From Armigeres subalbatus (taxonomy: Eukaryota > Arthropoda > Insecta > Diptera > Culicidae), in NCBI RefSeq assembly GCF_024139115.2, contig NW_026942538.1:124001-188000 (forward strand): DNA of 64,000 nt, written 5' to 3'. The position numbers were made by a program, and so were the translations under genes. The notes under the pieces were generated by a model. The model was given only the letters and a program-made list of their open reading frames with translations. It did not search any database and had not been told where the DNA came from. This document shows, one piece after another, positions 45,775 to 56,524 of this stretch (position 1 is its first letter; each line of letters starts with the position of its first letter).

Positions 45775-46052
45775 CCAGTAGCCTTGCGAGCAAAGGCGTA
45801 GGATTGCCAATCCGGAGATGGCGAGTTCGATTCCCAGTCCGGTCTAGGGTGTTTTCGGGTTGGAAACATTCTCGAATCCCTGGGTATAGTGTATCCATTG
45901 TACTTGCCACACAAGATACATACTCATATGCATGCAATGGCGTTTCAATAATGTTTTCAATTAATAAATGAGGAAATGCTAATAGAATACTAAGTTGAAA
46001 AGCAGGCCAAGTTTCAGTTGGAATGTAGAGCAATTGAAGAAGAAGAAGAAGA
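45775..46052 (+). mobile_element. Feilai SINE, complete copy with 13-bp TSD
   Basis: agcggaatagcat at 45762-45774 recurs at 46053-46065, defining the insertion. The head has a B box cgagttcgattcccagtccg. The body has attctcgaatccctgggtat, ttgccacacaagatacatac, aggaaatgctaatagaatac and aagcaggccaagtttcag. The tail is (aag)n. This is the standard of comparison for the copies at 23151, 30390 and 42486. Confidence 0.88.
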
Positions 46053-46086
46053 AGCGGAATAGCATGTGATTACAAATCTCGATTAA

Positions 46087-46223
46087 CTTTTCAAAAGGAC
46101 CTAAGTAACATTTTTTTCATGAATTAATTTGAGTACTGCAATCAAAACCTTTCGTGTTGTTCTATTGATTGCGCTATTCAAATTAATCCATGAAAAAAAT
46201 ATTACTTAGGTCCCTTTGAAAAG
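46087..46223. mobile_element. Foldback MITE flanked by TTAA
   Basis: cttttcaaaaggacctaagt (aacattttttt) is matched inverted by ttacttaggtccctttgaaa, with arms of about 57 bp and a centre of about 20 bp. TTAA stands at 46083-46086 and 46224-46227, which suggests piggyBac-type mobilisation. Confidence 0.8.
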
Positions 46224-46320
46224 TTAAGCGAGAAATATCATCCATTACGTAAAACTACGTAGTCCTACGTCAACCTTGCGTACAACCTGACTGTGCTTTT
46301 CAACACTCGTGTTATTTACT

Positions 46321-46382
46321 TAACTTCACACGCCCTTGGGCTGAAAATCTCGCTAATAAAGACATAAAAAAATAACTTCACA
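46321..46382 (+). mobile_element. LINE/SINE 3' tail insertion with 10-bp TSD
   Basis: taacttcaca at 46321-46330 recurs at 46373-46382. The 42 bases between read cgcccttgggctgaaaatct (cgctaataaagacataaaaaa). The gggctgaaa-tctcg-taataaaga tail is the common 3' end of a mosquito retrotransposon family, and is also present inverted at 47262-47336. Only the end of the RNA was copied. Confidence 0.8.
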
Positions 46383-46489
46383 AAGCTCGACGGATAGATG
46401 AACACGCCGTGCGACGCGACTCACGCAAAGAAATAACAATAATTAAAACAATAAACCGTCAAATTGAACTGTCGCGGCGCATCGCGCGG

Positions 46490-46761
46490 TATCCAGTTTT
46501 CCGCGAGCGGTAATGGCCGCCAGCTTGCCTGCGGATTAGTCTCTGATTTGAGACTTCTGGAGGTCAACTGCACCCACCGTTCGAGCATTTTGATCAATGT
46601 GGTATATAAAAAGGTTTGAATTCACTTAATCATCACCTTTTTTTATGCCACATTGGTCAGAATGCTCAGTGCGGTGGGTGCAGTTGACTTCCAGAAATGT
46701 CAAATCAGAGACTAACCCGCAGGCAACCTGGCCGCCATTACCGCTCGCGGAAAACTGGATA
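46490..46761. mobile_element. 272-bp foldback element, about 125-bp arms
   Basis: tatccagttttccgcgagcg (gtaatggccgcc) to gatcaatgtggtatataaaa (aggt) is matched inverted from cctttttttatgccacattg to gcggaaaactggata. The centre is about 25 bp. Arms are more GC-rich than the surroundings. TA is part of both ends, consistent with a TA target. Confidence 0.88.
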
Positions 46762-46770
46762 CTCTAATAT

Positions 46771-46851
46771 ACTGCCGCTAGTCAGTCCCATCTGTATATG
46801 ACATGCATATACAGATGGGACTGACTTGTGGTTAGCGGCAGCTTACCTCTT
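46771..46851. repeat. Hairpin element, stem about 35 bp
   Basis: actgccgctagtcagtccca (tctgtatatg) pairs with catatacagatgggactgac (ttgtggttagcggcagc), with a small bulge and a 5-base loop. One arm of a relative is at 24198-24232. Confidence 0.85.
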
Positions 46852-48190
46852 TTTGTTAAAAGCAAAATATTCAACTATATATGTATTAAATAATATAAAT
46901 ATCTATTGTACCTAAAAACAATTTAAAAGAATTTGTATGGAAAAAGTAAAATTAAAGTTTGAACCCTCTTACAACGTCAAGGTAAACTCTTCGGATTTGT
47001 TAGAGAAGGTTTCGGAGGTTCATGAAATTTTTCTGCACGCTCTCTCAAATTGTCATTACTGACCAAAAATTCCAAAGAGATAATTAAAGGAGACAAAATT
47101 ATGAAATAAAATTGTATCGCCATAAAGCATCAGTTTTTTAGGTTTATTCGCTACTGCAATGCAAAGGTGAGCCAGTCTACACACTAAGTTTTTCTTTCTT
47201 GAGCTTGGGTAAAATCGGGCACCGCTGTTGCTCATTAAATTTGAGAACTGAAGCAGCAAATTTTTTTTTTTTATTTTTTTTTATTCTTTATTATCGAGAC
47301 TTTCAGCCCGAGGCTGGCTCGTCTCGTAAAACAGCAGGAAATTTTGTTTATTACTGATTTTCGTCAAAATATTTACGGTATCTCAGCAACTGAAACTTTT
47401 ACTAAGATCTCGGCAAAAATCATGTTTGTTGAAACTCAGCGGTAAAATAAACAAAAAATGCTGAGGTCCCGGCGAAAATAACCTCTCAAATAAAAACAAT
47501 AATAACAATAACGATAAAAAAACTATTGCAATGTTTAGTTGAATTGATGCTAATGGTAATGAATTTATAATTAATTAAAAGTTGTACGAATGTTAAAATA
47601 TATTTTTAATTTGTTCGAATCAAATTCTTATACAAACGAATTATCTTCGCACCACTTCCATATCGCCACCAAATTGCCTGAAATATTGACAGGTCACAGG
47701 TGTCTCAAATTTCCAACTGGTGACGAATAAGAGTTGGAATTTTCAAACAATTTTGAAATTTGAACTGCCCTAATGAACACATTAGTGTGCAACTTCCCAT
47801 TATCAAGTACCTTACAATTATTTAAATTGAGGTATGTGATAATGCAGTCATATTCTGTCTATATGCAGGACGAAGTCGAACGTATCCTTTGAGCATATAT
47901 GTAGCGAACATGCGAATGATCGCAAAATTTTTAATTCAAAACCTAAATTAACAGCATATATGTAAAATCTGCATATTTTACTCCACCGAATTAGTGCCGT
48001 GTTGCATATTCTCTTCTGGTATTCATATCAAGGCAAGTGAACAAACAACAGAAACCAAACTCATAAATGAATACCAAGCGAAACGACGAATCCTTACATC
48101 TGAAGGCCACGGATGGAGATTGTTCCCCTTTGGATCAATTGGTTACACCAAGTTCAGTCTATATCTCTTAAGGATATAGTCCTCTAAACC
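46852..48190. other. 3' flank of the GRTP1-like gene; retro-tail and motif remnants
   Basis: No gene. At 47253-47345 a minus-strand retrotransposon tail (T runs, ttctttattatcgagacttt, then cagcccgaggctggctcgtc) lies between similar cagca-aaattt ends. At 47385-47480 there are motifs like gatctcggcaaaaatc and ctcagcggtaaaat that resemble the MITE at 28604. The plus frame 47994-48179 has no recognised content. Confidence 0.5.
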
Positions 48191-49376
48191 CTAGGAACCT
48201 TTTTGTTTGCTGGCTATCCTCTGTTCGTACAGTTCTCTCCTAAGTCGGTCGATCTGAGTTCGTTTCAACGACCCAGGCAATTTAAAAATACTGCTAACAA
48301 ATTGATGACAATCCATCAGATTGGGGTTCTTCTCCAGCGCCCGGAATAAGCCTATTAATGTGGAAATATCATCCGTTGCCAGGATTTCTTGCCGTAGTTG
48401 TATCACTATAGTGATTCCAACTCGTAGTAAGATTTTGTTTCCCTCCAGAAACACACAGTCCCATATCCGAAGGGCGGTTTCGGTAGGCACCACTTCCGCG
48501 TATAAGCAGATGAGCCACTTGGTGGCTATCACAGGCCATGGCAGTCCTGAAAACCAAACATCAAACATCACACATCAATATATTTATATATTTGAAGCTC
48601 AAATACTCACCTAAGTCAGCGATATGTTTATGCACATCAGGTACGCGTATTCTAATTAATTCGCTAAGCACATCAATATCCGTGATGAGGTTATCCATCT
48701 TCTTGGTGTGGTAGAGGGGAACTATGTTCTCTACCAGCACTTTGAGCAACCAAAATGTTGATTCTTCATTTTTCGTCACAATTAATATTAGGCCTAATTA
48801 ATAGAGAAGGAAATGTTAAAGCATAGAACACGCAGTCGTCCTATGTATCACACTACTCACCGGCAATGTAATTCAGTCCCTGGCAATAGCCAACCGAGTT
48901 GTTGTGATGTGCATACGTAATGAGCACGTTGTACAGGCCGAGCTTATATTGCTCAAAGTGAATATTGTCGGGAAAGGTACGTGGAAGATCGATTTTGATT
49001 TGATCCGCTGAATTGTATGAATAAAATTTAATAAGATTCTACATCCATGAGCATCGCGACTTCCATGGAAGGGTACCTACAGATTTCCTGATCGTATTCG
49101 TACCGCAGCAAGGTCTGGTATAGACTTGGTTCTATTTGCTGTAATCGATAGGCACCGGACGACTTCATCCACACATCTTCCCGCAGTGGGCCGGGAATAC
49201 CTTTGCGTACGAATCGTTTCAGCTTGCGAGGATTCGACAGAATGTCCGAGTCTTTGGCGAACTTTTTCCACTTGATGCTCCGGGTCGTCAGTACCGTGTA
49301 GTAGCTGGACATAATATTTTCGTACGACTGGTAGTCGAAGTCTGGTTCACGTTTGAATCCATACTCGTCGACGTCA
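48191..49376 (-). CDS. GRTP1: GRTP1-like TBC-domain RabGAP, 5' exon missing
   Basis: Four coding exons read on the minus strand: 49376-49081, 49007-48861, 48793-48611 and 48546-48191. All introns begin GT and end AG. The joined length is 982 bases, that is one split-codon base plus 327 codons ending in TAG, so the frame holds throughout. The protein starts in DVDEYGFKREPDFDYQSYEN, then KRFVRKGIPGPLREDVWM, the TBC arginine finger in IKIDLPRTFPDN (IxxDxxR) and the glutamine finger in VGYCQGLNYIAG. It ends after LPWPVIATKWLICLYAEVVP and TALRIWDCVFLEG. This order and length fit the growth-hormone-regulated TBC protein 1 family (about 330 residues), GTPase activators of Rab proteins in membrane traffic. 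The first 10-20 residues must lie in an upstream exon that I could not find. TBC1D2-like relatives are less likely given the N-terminus. Confidence 0.85.
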
Positions 49377-49468
49377 CTGCAGATGCATATATAGGGTATG
49401 AACGAGAATAACAAAATGAAAAAAGGTGTGTTATATGAAAGGACGTAAGAATAAAAGGGGAATAAAGG

Positions 49469-50400
49469 GTGTACCGTTTAAAATCCGCACATGCTCAAAT
49501 TGCTCTAACTTTTCGGGTAAATAAAATAAATTGAATTTTTGCGAAGACATAGTTTAATATGTATTGTATACGCTCTGTGGATTGATTTCATCAGAAAGTA
49601 AACGAAAAAACGGTGAGTGCGCGAAAATTTTTTGCACGAGTGCTTTGAGAATAAGGATCTATCGCATCGTTCCTCCGAAAAAAAAAAGTTGTAAATCGCA
49701 ATCTCTAGTATCATAAAATGGTTCAAAATGTCTAATATCATGAAACGGTTCGAAGCACGTCTGTCTGTTGATCGGAAGCGAAGATCCGGGAAAAGGGCCG
49801 TCAGGTCAACGAAAACGATCACAAGCGCTTGGTTGGGGCCTTCAAACGAAAACCGAACGCCTCAGATGTGGCTGAAAAGTAGCATGTGAGTAAGACTACT
49901 ATAGCTAAGCTAGACTACATACGTTTAAGGGTCAGAAGTCCCCAAACTGTGATGAGAAACACAATACGGTCGAAAAAATCCGTTCCCGGAAGTTGTACAA
50001 CCAGAAGTTAATCAAAAAACAAAGGCTAAGTGTGATGTCCCCGAGAACCTAAAGACTTAAAGTTCACCAAGAAGTTTTCAATTTCGCAAGCGATTTGTAC
50101 TAGCGAAAAGCGGAGTACACCTTTCGTTACCACAAGCACCATAAATGGCCAGGTGTATATCTCTCCTGATAGCTCACGACGCTTCGACGATGTTCTGGCC
50201 GGATTTGCCATCATGCCACTACACGAAAGACGCGCTAGAGTGGTAAAATGCGAATGATGTCGATTTTGTGCCAAAAGATCGGCGCTCGATAAAAAACACT
50301 GGGCCATTATGGAAGAGGACCTTCTAAAACGACCTAGAAGAAATAAAGAAAGCATCGCTTAATATGCAAAAAAGGTTCGCGCATTCGGATATAAATGAAT
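49469..50400 (+). pseudogene. ITmD37E-type mariner transposase remnant
   Basis: From 49728 the frames give MSNIMKRFEARLSVDRKRRS, then ASDVAEK-HVSKTTIAKL (helix-turn-helix region), KIRSRKLYNQKLIKKQRLS, FSISQAICTSEKRSTPFVTT, STINGQVYIS, MFWPDLPSCHYTKDALEW (second catalytic Asp), NANDVDFVPKD and HWAIMEEDLLK. These follow the order of ITmD37E (mosquito D37E) transposases of the IS630-Tc1-mariner superfamily, which cut and paste at TA. The DDETY part with the first Asp, and the PELRPIE part with the last catalytic Glu, are deleted, and several stops and frameshifts are present. The stretch agggtgtaccgtttaaaatc at 49469 may be the left TIR; the right TIR was not found. It lies upstream of the GRTP1-like exons. 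Confidence 0.75.
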
Positions 50401-50471
50401 GATGCCAATACTATTCTATTTTATTTTATTCCTTCAGCACCCAGCGTTAGCCGTGTCGTGACTAACCATAC

Positions 50472-51099
50472 TGTTGCCGCTGGCTACACTGCTCGAAGTA
50501 ATCCGTCACAGGTGTCATCTGAACTGAACCTGGCACATGGCCTGTCAAAAGGAGCAGAAGACAACAGAGGAGATAAGGGAAAAATTGGCATGTGAATCGC
50601 AAGCAAAGTGACTAATCGTTTCTCTAAAATCTAAATTATATATTCTACCTAAACCCATAAGTAAATACCTAAAACTATTTGTGAATTCGTTGATGAATTG
50701 GAAGCAAAGCAGAAAGATGTGAGAATTATAATGCAAACCTAAAATTATATAAAGCTAATTAAGATTACTATTGCAGCTTACTAAAAGAGGTTAAAACCTA
50801 GAATCTAGCGTGTAGTTAAAAATATAGTTTCTGCCTAAAAGTAACTTAATCTAACATGCAAACTAGACTACAATCTAATGATTTCTTGTTTATAGCTAGG
50901 ATACTCGTGAACTGAGTCGGGTTGAGTAGAGGGATAGTCTGCAGTACGAATACCGAAAGTGTAAGCTATCAAATATGTAATCTAGAACTTCCGCTAACTA
51001 AAATATATTTACAGTTTAAAGCTGTACCACAATCTACCTAGCGTGTTTGGTCCTACTGAGAACCCGGTGTCTAGTTCCCCTTCATACTCCCCGCTAACA
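50472..51099 (+). repeat. BEL 5' LTR
   Basis: 628 bp, from tgttgccgctggctacactg to ctccccgctaaca. It differs from the 3' LTR at roughly 15-20 positions and by indels, for example gcaaacctaaaattat near 50733 that the 3' copy lacks, so the insertion is not brand new. The final bases lead straight into a 20-bp leader before the gag ATG. Confidence 0.92.
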
Positions 51100-51119
51100 G
51101 AGCTTAAAAACTTTCGACG

Positions 51120-52553
51120 ATGAGTACTATCTCGAAAAACAAATCTCCTACATCGCCAAAGGTAGGACAAGAGGGAGGCTGCGTAAATTGTTCGCGCCCC
51201 AATTCCTACGACAATTTAGTACAATGCGATAATTGTGACGCTTGGTGGCATATGCGATGTGCAGGAGTGACTAGCTCAATATCGGAGCGACCGTGGACCT
51301 GTCCCACATGCCTGCCACTAAGTGTGTCGTCCTCTGGTAGTAACGCTGCACGTATAGCACTCCGACTGAAGCAACTCGAAGAAGAGCGCGCAATCCAGCA
51401 GCGCGAATGGGAGGCGGAGAAGAAGGCTTTGGAGCAGGAAAAAAGGGCCATGCAAGAGAAATATAAACTGCTGGAAGAGCAGTTAGCAGAAAAGGAGAAC
51501 GGATCTAAACGAAGTCACGTAAGCCGGCGCTCCGGTATGCAGAGAGTGAGTGCTTGGGTCGAAAACTTAGCTGAGAATGAAGAATTAGAGGGCGCCGTCG
51601 GCGGAGAAGAATTAGCGGAACGAGGTAGATTAGACCAACCGAAGCCAAGTAATGGACCGTCAATGGAAGAACAACCAAATCAACCGACGATGGCTAATAC
51701 TTCAGTGAATAGAATGTTGCTGAATCAGCGGCGAAATACTGGCGCGTACCCTAAAACTGCTCCGAAGTATCCAAATCAAATCGTAGGTTGTATAAAGGCA
51801 ACCCAAGGTAATATTAAACTCCCTGCACCCCCCGTACTGCCACCAGGTAAGCCAACAATTAGCAGTAAGAAAATCGAGGAGCCCTCCTTTCAACCTACCA
51901 ATGACTCATATAAAGATTTGCTAGCTAAATTAGGCTCGATAAGCGTATCTCCTAATATTGAACATTCTCCACCTGTTTTTGGTACAGAGCCTCCAATACA
52001 AGGCCGTGTCCCTACTGTTTCTTTTCCTGCAGTTGCGGAAGGAAACAAAACTTGTTCAGCACAAAGAGGCAATACTCAACTTCGTTCTGATAATATTCAA
52101 TCAAGTTTGTCTCCTGCATTATGCGCCATGAGTGTGCCTGAGCAGGCCCCTTCCCCCTCGCAGTTAGCCGCGCGACAAGTAATGCCTCGTGATTTACCTG
52201 TGTTCACCGGTGACCCCGCGGACTGGCCGATATTCATAAGTGCGTTTGAAAACACAACCGTCGCGTGTGGGTACTCTAAAGTGGAAAACTTGACAAGACT
52301 ACAGCGATGTTTAAGAGGTGCAGCCTACGAATCAGTCAGAAGTCGTCTCCTGTTGCCAGAATCCGTGCCTCAAGTTATCAGTACTCTGCAACTTCTCTAT
52401 GGACGCCCGGAGCTGCTAATTAGTGTGCTATTAGAAAAGGTGCGATCAACTCCAGCACCGAAGGCCGAGAAACTCGAGACTCTAATGGAATTCGGCATGG
52501 CTGTGCAAGTTTATGCGACCATCTTCAAGCAGCTGGTCAACAGTCCCATCTAA
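51120..52553 (+). CDS. BEL Gag with N-terminal PHD-type finger
   Basis: The ATG at 51120 follows the LTR by 20 bases. Residues 21-64 have the spacing C21-C24-C36-C39-H44-C47-C61-C64 with W59 before the last pair, the C4HC3 pattern of a PHD finger. A charged coiled coil follows (about residues 80-125, KQLEEERAIQQREWEAEKKA). Then a polar linker runs to about residue 340. The BEL capsid-like domain comes next: QLAARQVMPRDLPVFTGD, DWPIFISAFENTT, then RLQRCLRGAAYESVRSRL. The frame ends at TAA 52551 because a base seems to be missing near 52510; beyond it the pol frame continues the normal BEL sequence. The product should build the particle. The PHD-type finger could bind chromatin or nucleic acid; that is inference. 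Confidence 0.8.
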   Translation: MSTISKNKSPTSPKVGQEGGCVNCSRPNSYDNLVQCDNCDAWWHMRCAGVTSSISERPWTCPTCLPLSVSSSGSNAARIALRLKQLEEERAIQQREWEAEKKALEQEKRAMQEKYKLLEEQLAEKENGSKRSHVSRRSGMQRVSAWVENLAENEELEGAVGGEELAERGRLDQPKPSNGPSMEEQPNQPTMANTSVNRMLLNQRRNTGAYPKTAPKYPNQIVGCIKATQGNIKLPAPPVLPPGKPTISSKKIEEPSFQPTNDSYKDLLAKLGSISVSPNIEHSPPVFGTEPPIQGRVPTVSFPAVAEGNKTCSAQRGNTQLRSDNIQSSLSPALCAMSVPEQAPSPSQLAARQVMPRDLPVFTGDPADWPIFISAFENTTVACGYSKVENLTRLQRCLRGAAYESVRSRLLLPESVPQVISTLQLLYGRPELLISVLLEKVRSTPAPKAEKLETLMEFGMAVQVYATIFKQLVNSPI

Positions 52554-53839
52554 CAAATCCTTATCTGTTGATGGAGCTGGTGGAAAAGCTTCCGGCACAC
52601 GTCAAGATGGATTGGGCCAACTACATGCAACGACATGTGGAAGTGAACTTGAAAACGTTTGGAGACTTCATGAGTGAAATTGTGATATCAGCAAGCAAGG
52701 TGACGCTGTACTCTGGAGGGTATGGTAAAAGCGGTTCCACAGATAGGACGAAAATTAAACCCAGAAGTTCAATGAATGCTCATTTGGTTAGACCGGAACA
52801 TCCGAAACAAGAAGAGAAGTGTTGTGTTGTATGTGAGGAGCGTGGACATTATGCTCGAGACTGCGACGTTTTTCGAGCTTTTTCTGTCGATGACCGTTGG
52901 AAAACGGTACAAATCCACGAGTTATGTCGCAGTTGTTTAAATGCTCACGGAAGAAGGAGCTGTCGCAACGCCAACCAGTGTGGAATCAACGGTTGTACAT
53001 ATCGACACCATCGTTTGCTGCATTCAAATAGCAGTAGTCAACCCACAGCAGAAACAAGTGCGCGAAACATCGAATCGGCTGGGAGCCATACGCACCGTTT
53101 AATGGAACATCCATTGCTCTTTCGTATTTTGCCAATTACACTTCATGGACCTTCCAAGACGGTAGATACGTATGCGTTCCTAGACGATGGATCGCATCAC
53201 ACGCTTCTAGAAGAACAACTCGCCAAGGAACTCGGAATTATGGGTAGAAGTATGCCTCTCTGTCTCACGTGGACAGGAAATGTTTCACGCGTAGAAGCCA
53301 ACTCGAAACAGTTACATCTTGAGGTGTCTGGGGCAAAGCAAAGAAACCTTCTAAAATTGAACGACGTTCGCACAGTGGAGAGCCTTGCACTGCCTGGTCA
53401 AACCTTACGAATTGAGTCTCTTAGAAGTAAGTTTGAACATCTGAAAGGTCTGCCTATATCTAGCTACAATAATGCGATCCCTCGTTTACTGATTGGAGTG
53501 AATAATCTGCACGTAACAGTTCCATTAAAAGTGAAAGAAGGTGAAACAAATGGACCAGTGGCCGTCAAAACTCGACTGGGATGGTGTGTGTATGGTGGAG
53601 GAAGTAATCCATCGTCAACGTCACTCAACATTCACACATGTGAGTGTAACAACGATCGGGACCTCCACGAGATGGTGAAGAACTATTTCACTCTGGAAGA
53701 TGTCAGATCAAGCTCAACCGAACCATTGATCGCAGCGGAGGACAAGAGAGCTCTCGAAATTCTACAGAGAACAACTGTTCGCATTGGCGATAGATTTGAG
53801 ACGGGGTTATTGTGGAAACAAGACGATATCGAGTTTCCT
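52514..53839 (+). pseudogene. BEL pol N-terminal part: zinc knuckle and aspartic protease
   Basis: After CDHLQAAGQQSHLTNPYLLM the frame has a knuckle C-x2-C-x4-H-x4-C (CVVCEERGHYARDC, near 52840). A second Cys/His-rich stretch follows (CRSCLNAHGRRSC, then CGINGCTYRHHRLLH), both typical of BEL. The protease active site reads AFLDDGSHHTLLEEQL (near 53190). After it, LLIGVNNLHVTVPLKV and TRLGWCVYGGG are the usual link to the RT. The frame ends where a foreign sequence begins at about 53840. It has no stop of its own before that. Confidence 0.85.
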
Positions 53840-54537
53840 CACCCAACCAGAGAATGCATGATTTTATGACAATCGTGCATGAATTCCATGCACAGATTGC
53901 ATGAGGCTGAGGCCCATGCACAGATTGCATTAAGTCAATATAGCAAGCCATTGCATTAGGTATCTGGTCACGAGAAAAAGGAACTAGGTTTGTGTTAGTG
54001 TCTACATAGAATCTATTTTTAAACTTCCGTCGAGGAACGAATTCTTTACACATACTTCGCCAACCTTATTTGCTTACAAAAAAAATTTGACCGAAATCGA
54101 GAATTGAACCTTTGTCGTCCACCAAGCCTAGCGCTATCCGGCTGACGCGCTTGCCATCTGGGCTATACACTAGCTGAGAGAAGCAGTGATAGAAGACTAT
54201 CATAATCCTCGTTCTATACTATGTGAATGAAGTAGAAGGGTAATAGAGATAGCAAAGGGCGATGAAAATGGAATTGGCTCTGCGTCCTTGTCCACCATCA
54301 AGTTGCACGGAGTCGGGAAGATTGTGTGAGTCGAAGCTATGCTGATGTACACGATGCATATATTTGTTGCTGGAGGAGCTAAAGAGAGTCGTTTAGATGT
54401 GTTGGTCGAAACCAAATAAACCGATTTAATGCAATGAGTTGACGTAACAAGTATAACATTCTGTGAGTGGTTTGCATGCGAGATTTGATACAAAATGATT
54501 AATGCAAAGAATGTCACAACTTTTTGTTTTGCGTGCT
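53840..54537. mobile_element. About 700-bp insertion inside BEL pol, with a tRNA-derived SINE
   Basis: BEL coding sequence stops after DDIEFP (53839) and resumes with ESYSMAIRRLECLERRM at 54538. The insert has no BEL homology. It contains a reversed tRNA-like unit (54095-54172) and, at its left part, the repeated phrase catgcacagattgcat (53888 and 53916). No TSD could be fixed. It must be younger than the BEL copy. Confidence 0.7.
54095..54172 (-). mobile_element. tRNA-like SINE head inside the BEL insertion
   Basis: On the minus strand it reads tagcccagatggcaagcgcg (A box tagcccagatgg), then gtcagccggatagcgctagg and a B box ggttcaattctcg. The boxes are about 45 bases apart. It differs from the SINE at 9124 and from Feilai. 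Confidence 0.6.
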
Positions 54538-56524
54538 GAGAGTTACAGCATGGCAATTCGTAGACTTGAATGTTTGGAACGTCGAATGGGAAAGAACGCC
54601 TTTCTGAAAGAAAATTTGTGTCGGCAAGTAGCAGAATATCAACAGAAGGGATATGCTCACAAGATCAGTGACAAAGAGATGCAGACAGCTGATCTCAAAC
54701 GGGTTTGGTACTTGCCACTCGGGTCGGTGGTTAACCCGAAGAAGCCAGAGAAAGTTCGTCTGATTTGGGATGCAGCGGCCATGGTCGATGGAATTTCTCT
54801 CAACTCCATGCTCCTGAAAGGTCCAGATCAGCTAGCATCCTTGACAGGGGTGTTATTCCGGTTTCGCCAGTACGCTGTAGCGGTAACGGCGGACATCAAA
54901 GAGATGTTCCACCAAATAAGGATTCGAGAAACCGATCGGCACTCGCAGAGATTCTTGTGGCGCGATGATCCCGCAAAGTCAGCTGAGGTATTTGTAATGG
55001 ACGTCGCTACATTTGGGTCATCTTGTTCGCCTTAGTCAGCCCAGTATGTTAAGAACAAGAACGCCAAGGAGTTCGCCAAAAAAATCCCGTTTGCTGCAAA
55101 GGAAATTGTCGAGAATACATACGTAGATGACTATTTAGCTAGTTTCTCGTCAGAAGACGACGCAGCAGACACGGTTGTACAAGTTAAAGCGATTCAACGA
55201 GAAGGTGGCTTTTTATTGAGGAATTGGCAATTCAACAGCGGCCATGTAATGCAGTGTTTAGGAGAACCTTTGGAGAAAGGAAAATTCACGACAAAAGTCA
55301 AAATTTCGAGCGAGTCCTAGGTATGCTCTGGGTTACGGATGACGATGTATTAAGTTTCTGTACGCAACTAAAGGACGATAAACTGCAAATCATCTGCAGT
55401 GACGGACACCCAACGAAAAGACAAGTACTTCGCTGCTTAATGAGCTTCTTTGATCCATTAGGATTATTGGGGTTCCTTCTAGTCCATGGTAAAATATTGC
55501 TGCAAGAGATTTGGCGTACTGGAACTCAGTGGGATCAGGTAGTTGAAGAGAAACAATTTGAATTGTGGCAGAGATGGACTTCGTTACTACGGAAAATAGC
55601 CAATATTAGAATACCTCGATGTTATTTCGCTGGTGCTACAGAACTCGACTATCGGAAGGTGCAAATACACGTGTTCGTGGACGCAAGCGAAGCTGCCTAT
55701 GCGGCAGTAGCGTACTTCAGGATTGTAGATATAAATGGAGTAGCACGTTGTGCGTTGGTGTCAGCAAAAACTAAAGTGGCGCCACTGAAGCCGTTGTCTG
55801 TACCACGACTGGAGCTGCAGGCTGCGGTTCTTGGGACTAGATTAATGCGGTTTGTCCTGGATTCCCACTCCTTTAAAGTTACAGAGCGCTACTTGTGGTC
55901 GGACTCGTCAACGGTACTGTCGTGGCTTAAAGCAGATCCAAGGAAATAAAAGCAATATGTGGCCTGTAGAATTGGAGAAATTTTATCGGTGACTGAAGTT
56001 AACGAATGGCGGTGGGTACCAACAAAGTTGAACCCTGCGGACTTAGCAACAAAATGGGGAAGTGGCCCATCACTGGATGTAGGAAACATTTGGTTTGGAG
56101 GACCGTCATACCTATTACAATCAACCGAAGAATGGCCAAAGCAATTGTTCTCGCGCCAAACAGTTGAGGAGGAACTACGACCATGCAACGCCCATTACCA
56201 AAGTTCAATGCGGTTACCAATTATCAATTATGAACGATTTTCCAAGTGGGAGAGGCTTCTGCGGGCTATAGCCTATGTTCACAGATACGTGGGTAATCTG
56301 AAGAGAAAGCGTCTTGGTGTCGCGATGGTTGATAGTTTCCTCACACAAGAAGAGTTAAGGAAAGCCGAAGTAACGTTAATCGGGGAAGCTCAGTGGCAAG
56401 AATTTCCAACAGAAATGACGATACTTCTTCGCAATCGGAACTGCTCAGAAACGGAGAAGAGAAATCTCGATCCACGTAGCACATTACACCAGTTAACGCC
56501 GTACATTGACGACAATGGAATTCT
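54538..56524 (+). pseudogene. BEL reverse transcriptase and RNase H
   Basis: RT motifs in order: WYLPLGSVVNPKKPEKVRLI, WDAAAMVDGISLNSMLLKGP, TADIKEMFHQIRI (first Asp), FGSSCSP followed by a TAG at 55033, then NTYVDDYLASF (YVDD, about 55117). A frameshift near 55300 leads to GMLWVTDDDVLSF, LMSFFDPLGLLGFLLVHGKI, and RNase H start VHVFVDASEAAYAAVAYF. Then VPRLELQAAVLGTRL and LWSDSSTVLSWL follow, with a TAA at 55947 in place of a Tyr codon. The end has EWRWVPTKLNPADLATKW. Together these copy element RNA into DNA in the cytoplasmic particle. Two stops and a frameshift kill this copy, but all catalytic residues that I can place are still encoded. Confidence 0.88.

Noticed and set aside
47994..48179. 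61-codon plus frame beside the GRTP1-like gene
   Set aside because: Short, no domain, and opposite to the 3' flank of a real gene.
53703..54053. 116-codon minus frame overlapping the BEL pol break
   Set aside because: It spans coding BEL sequence read backwards and the foreign insert, with no recognised domain.
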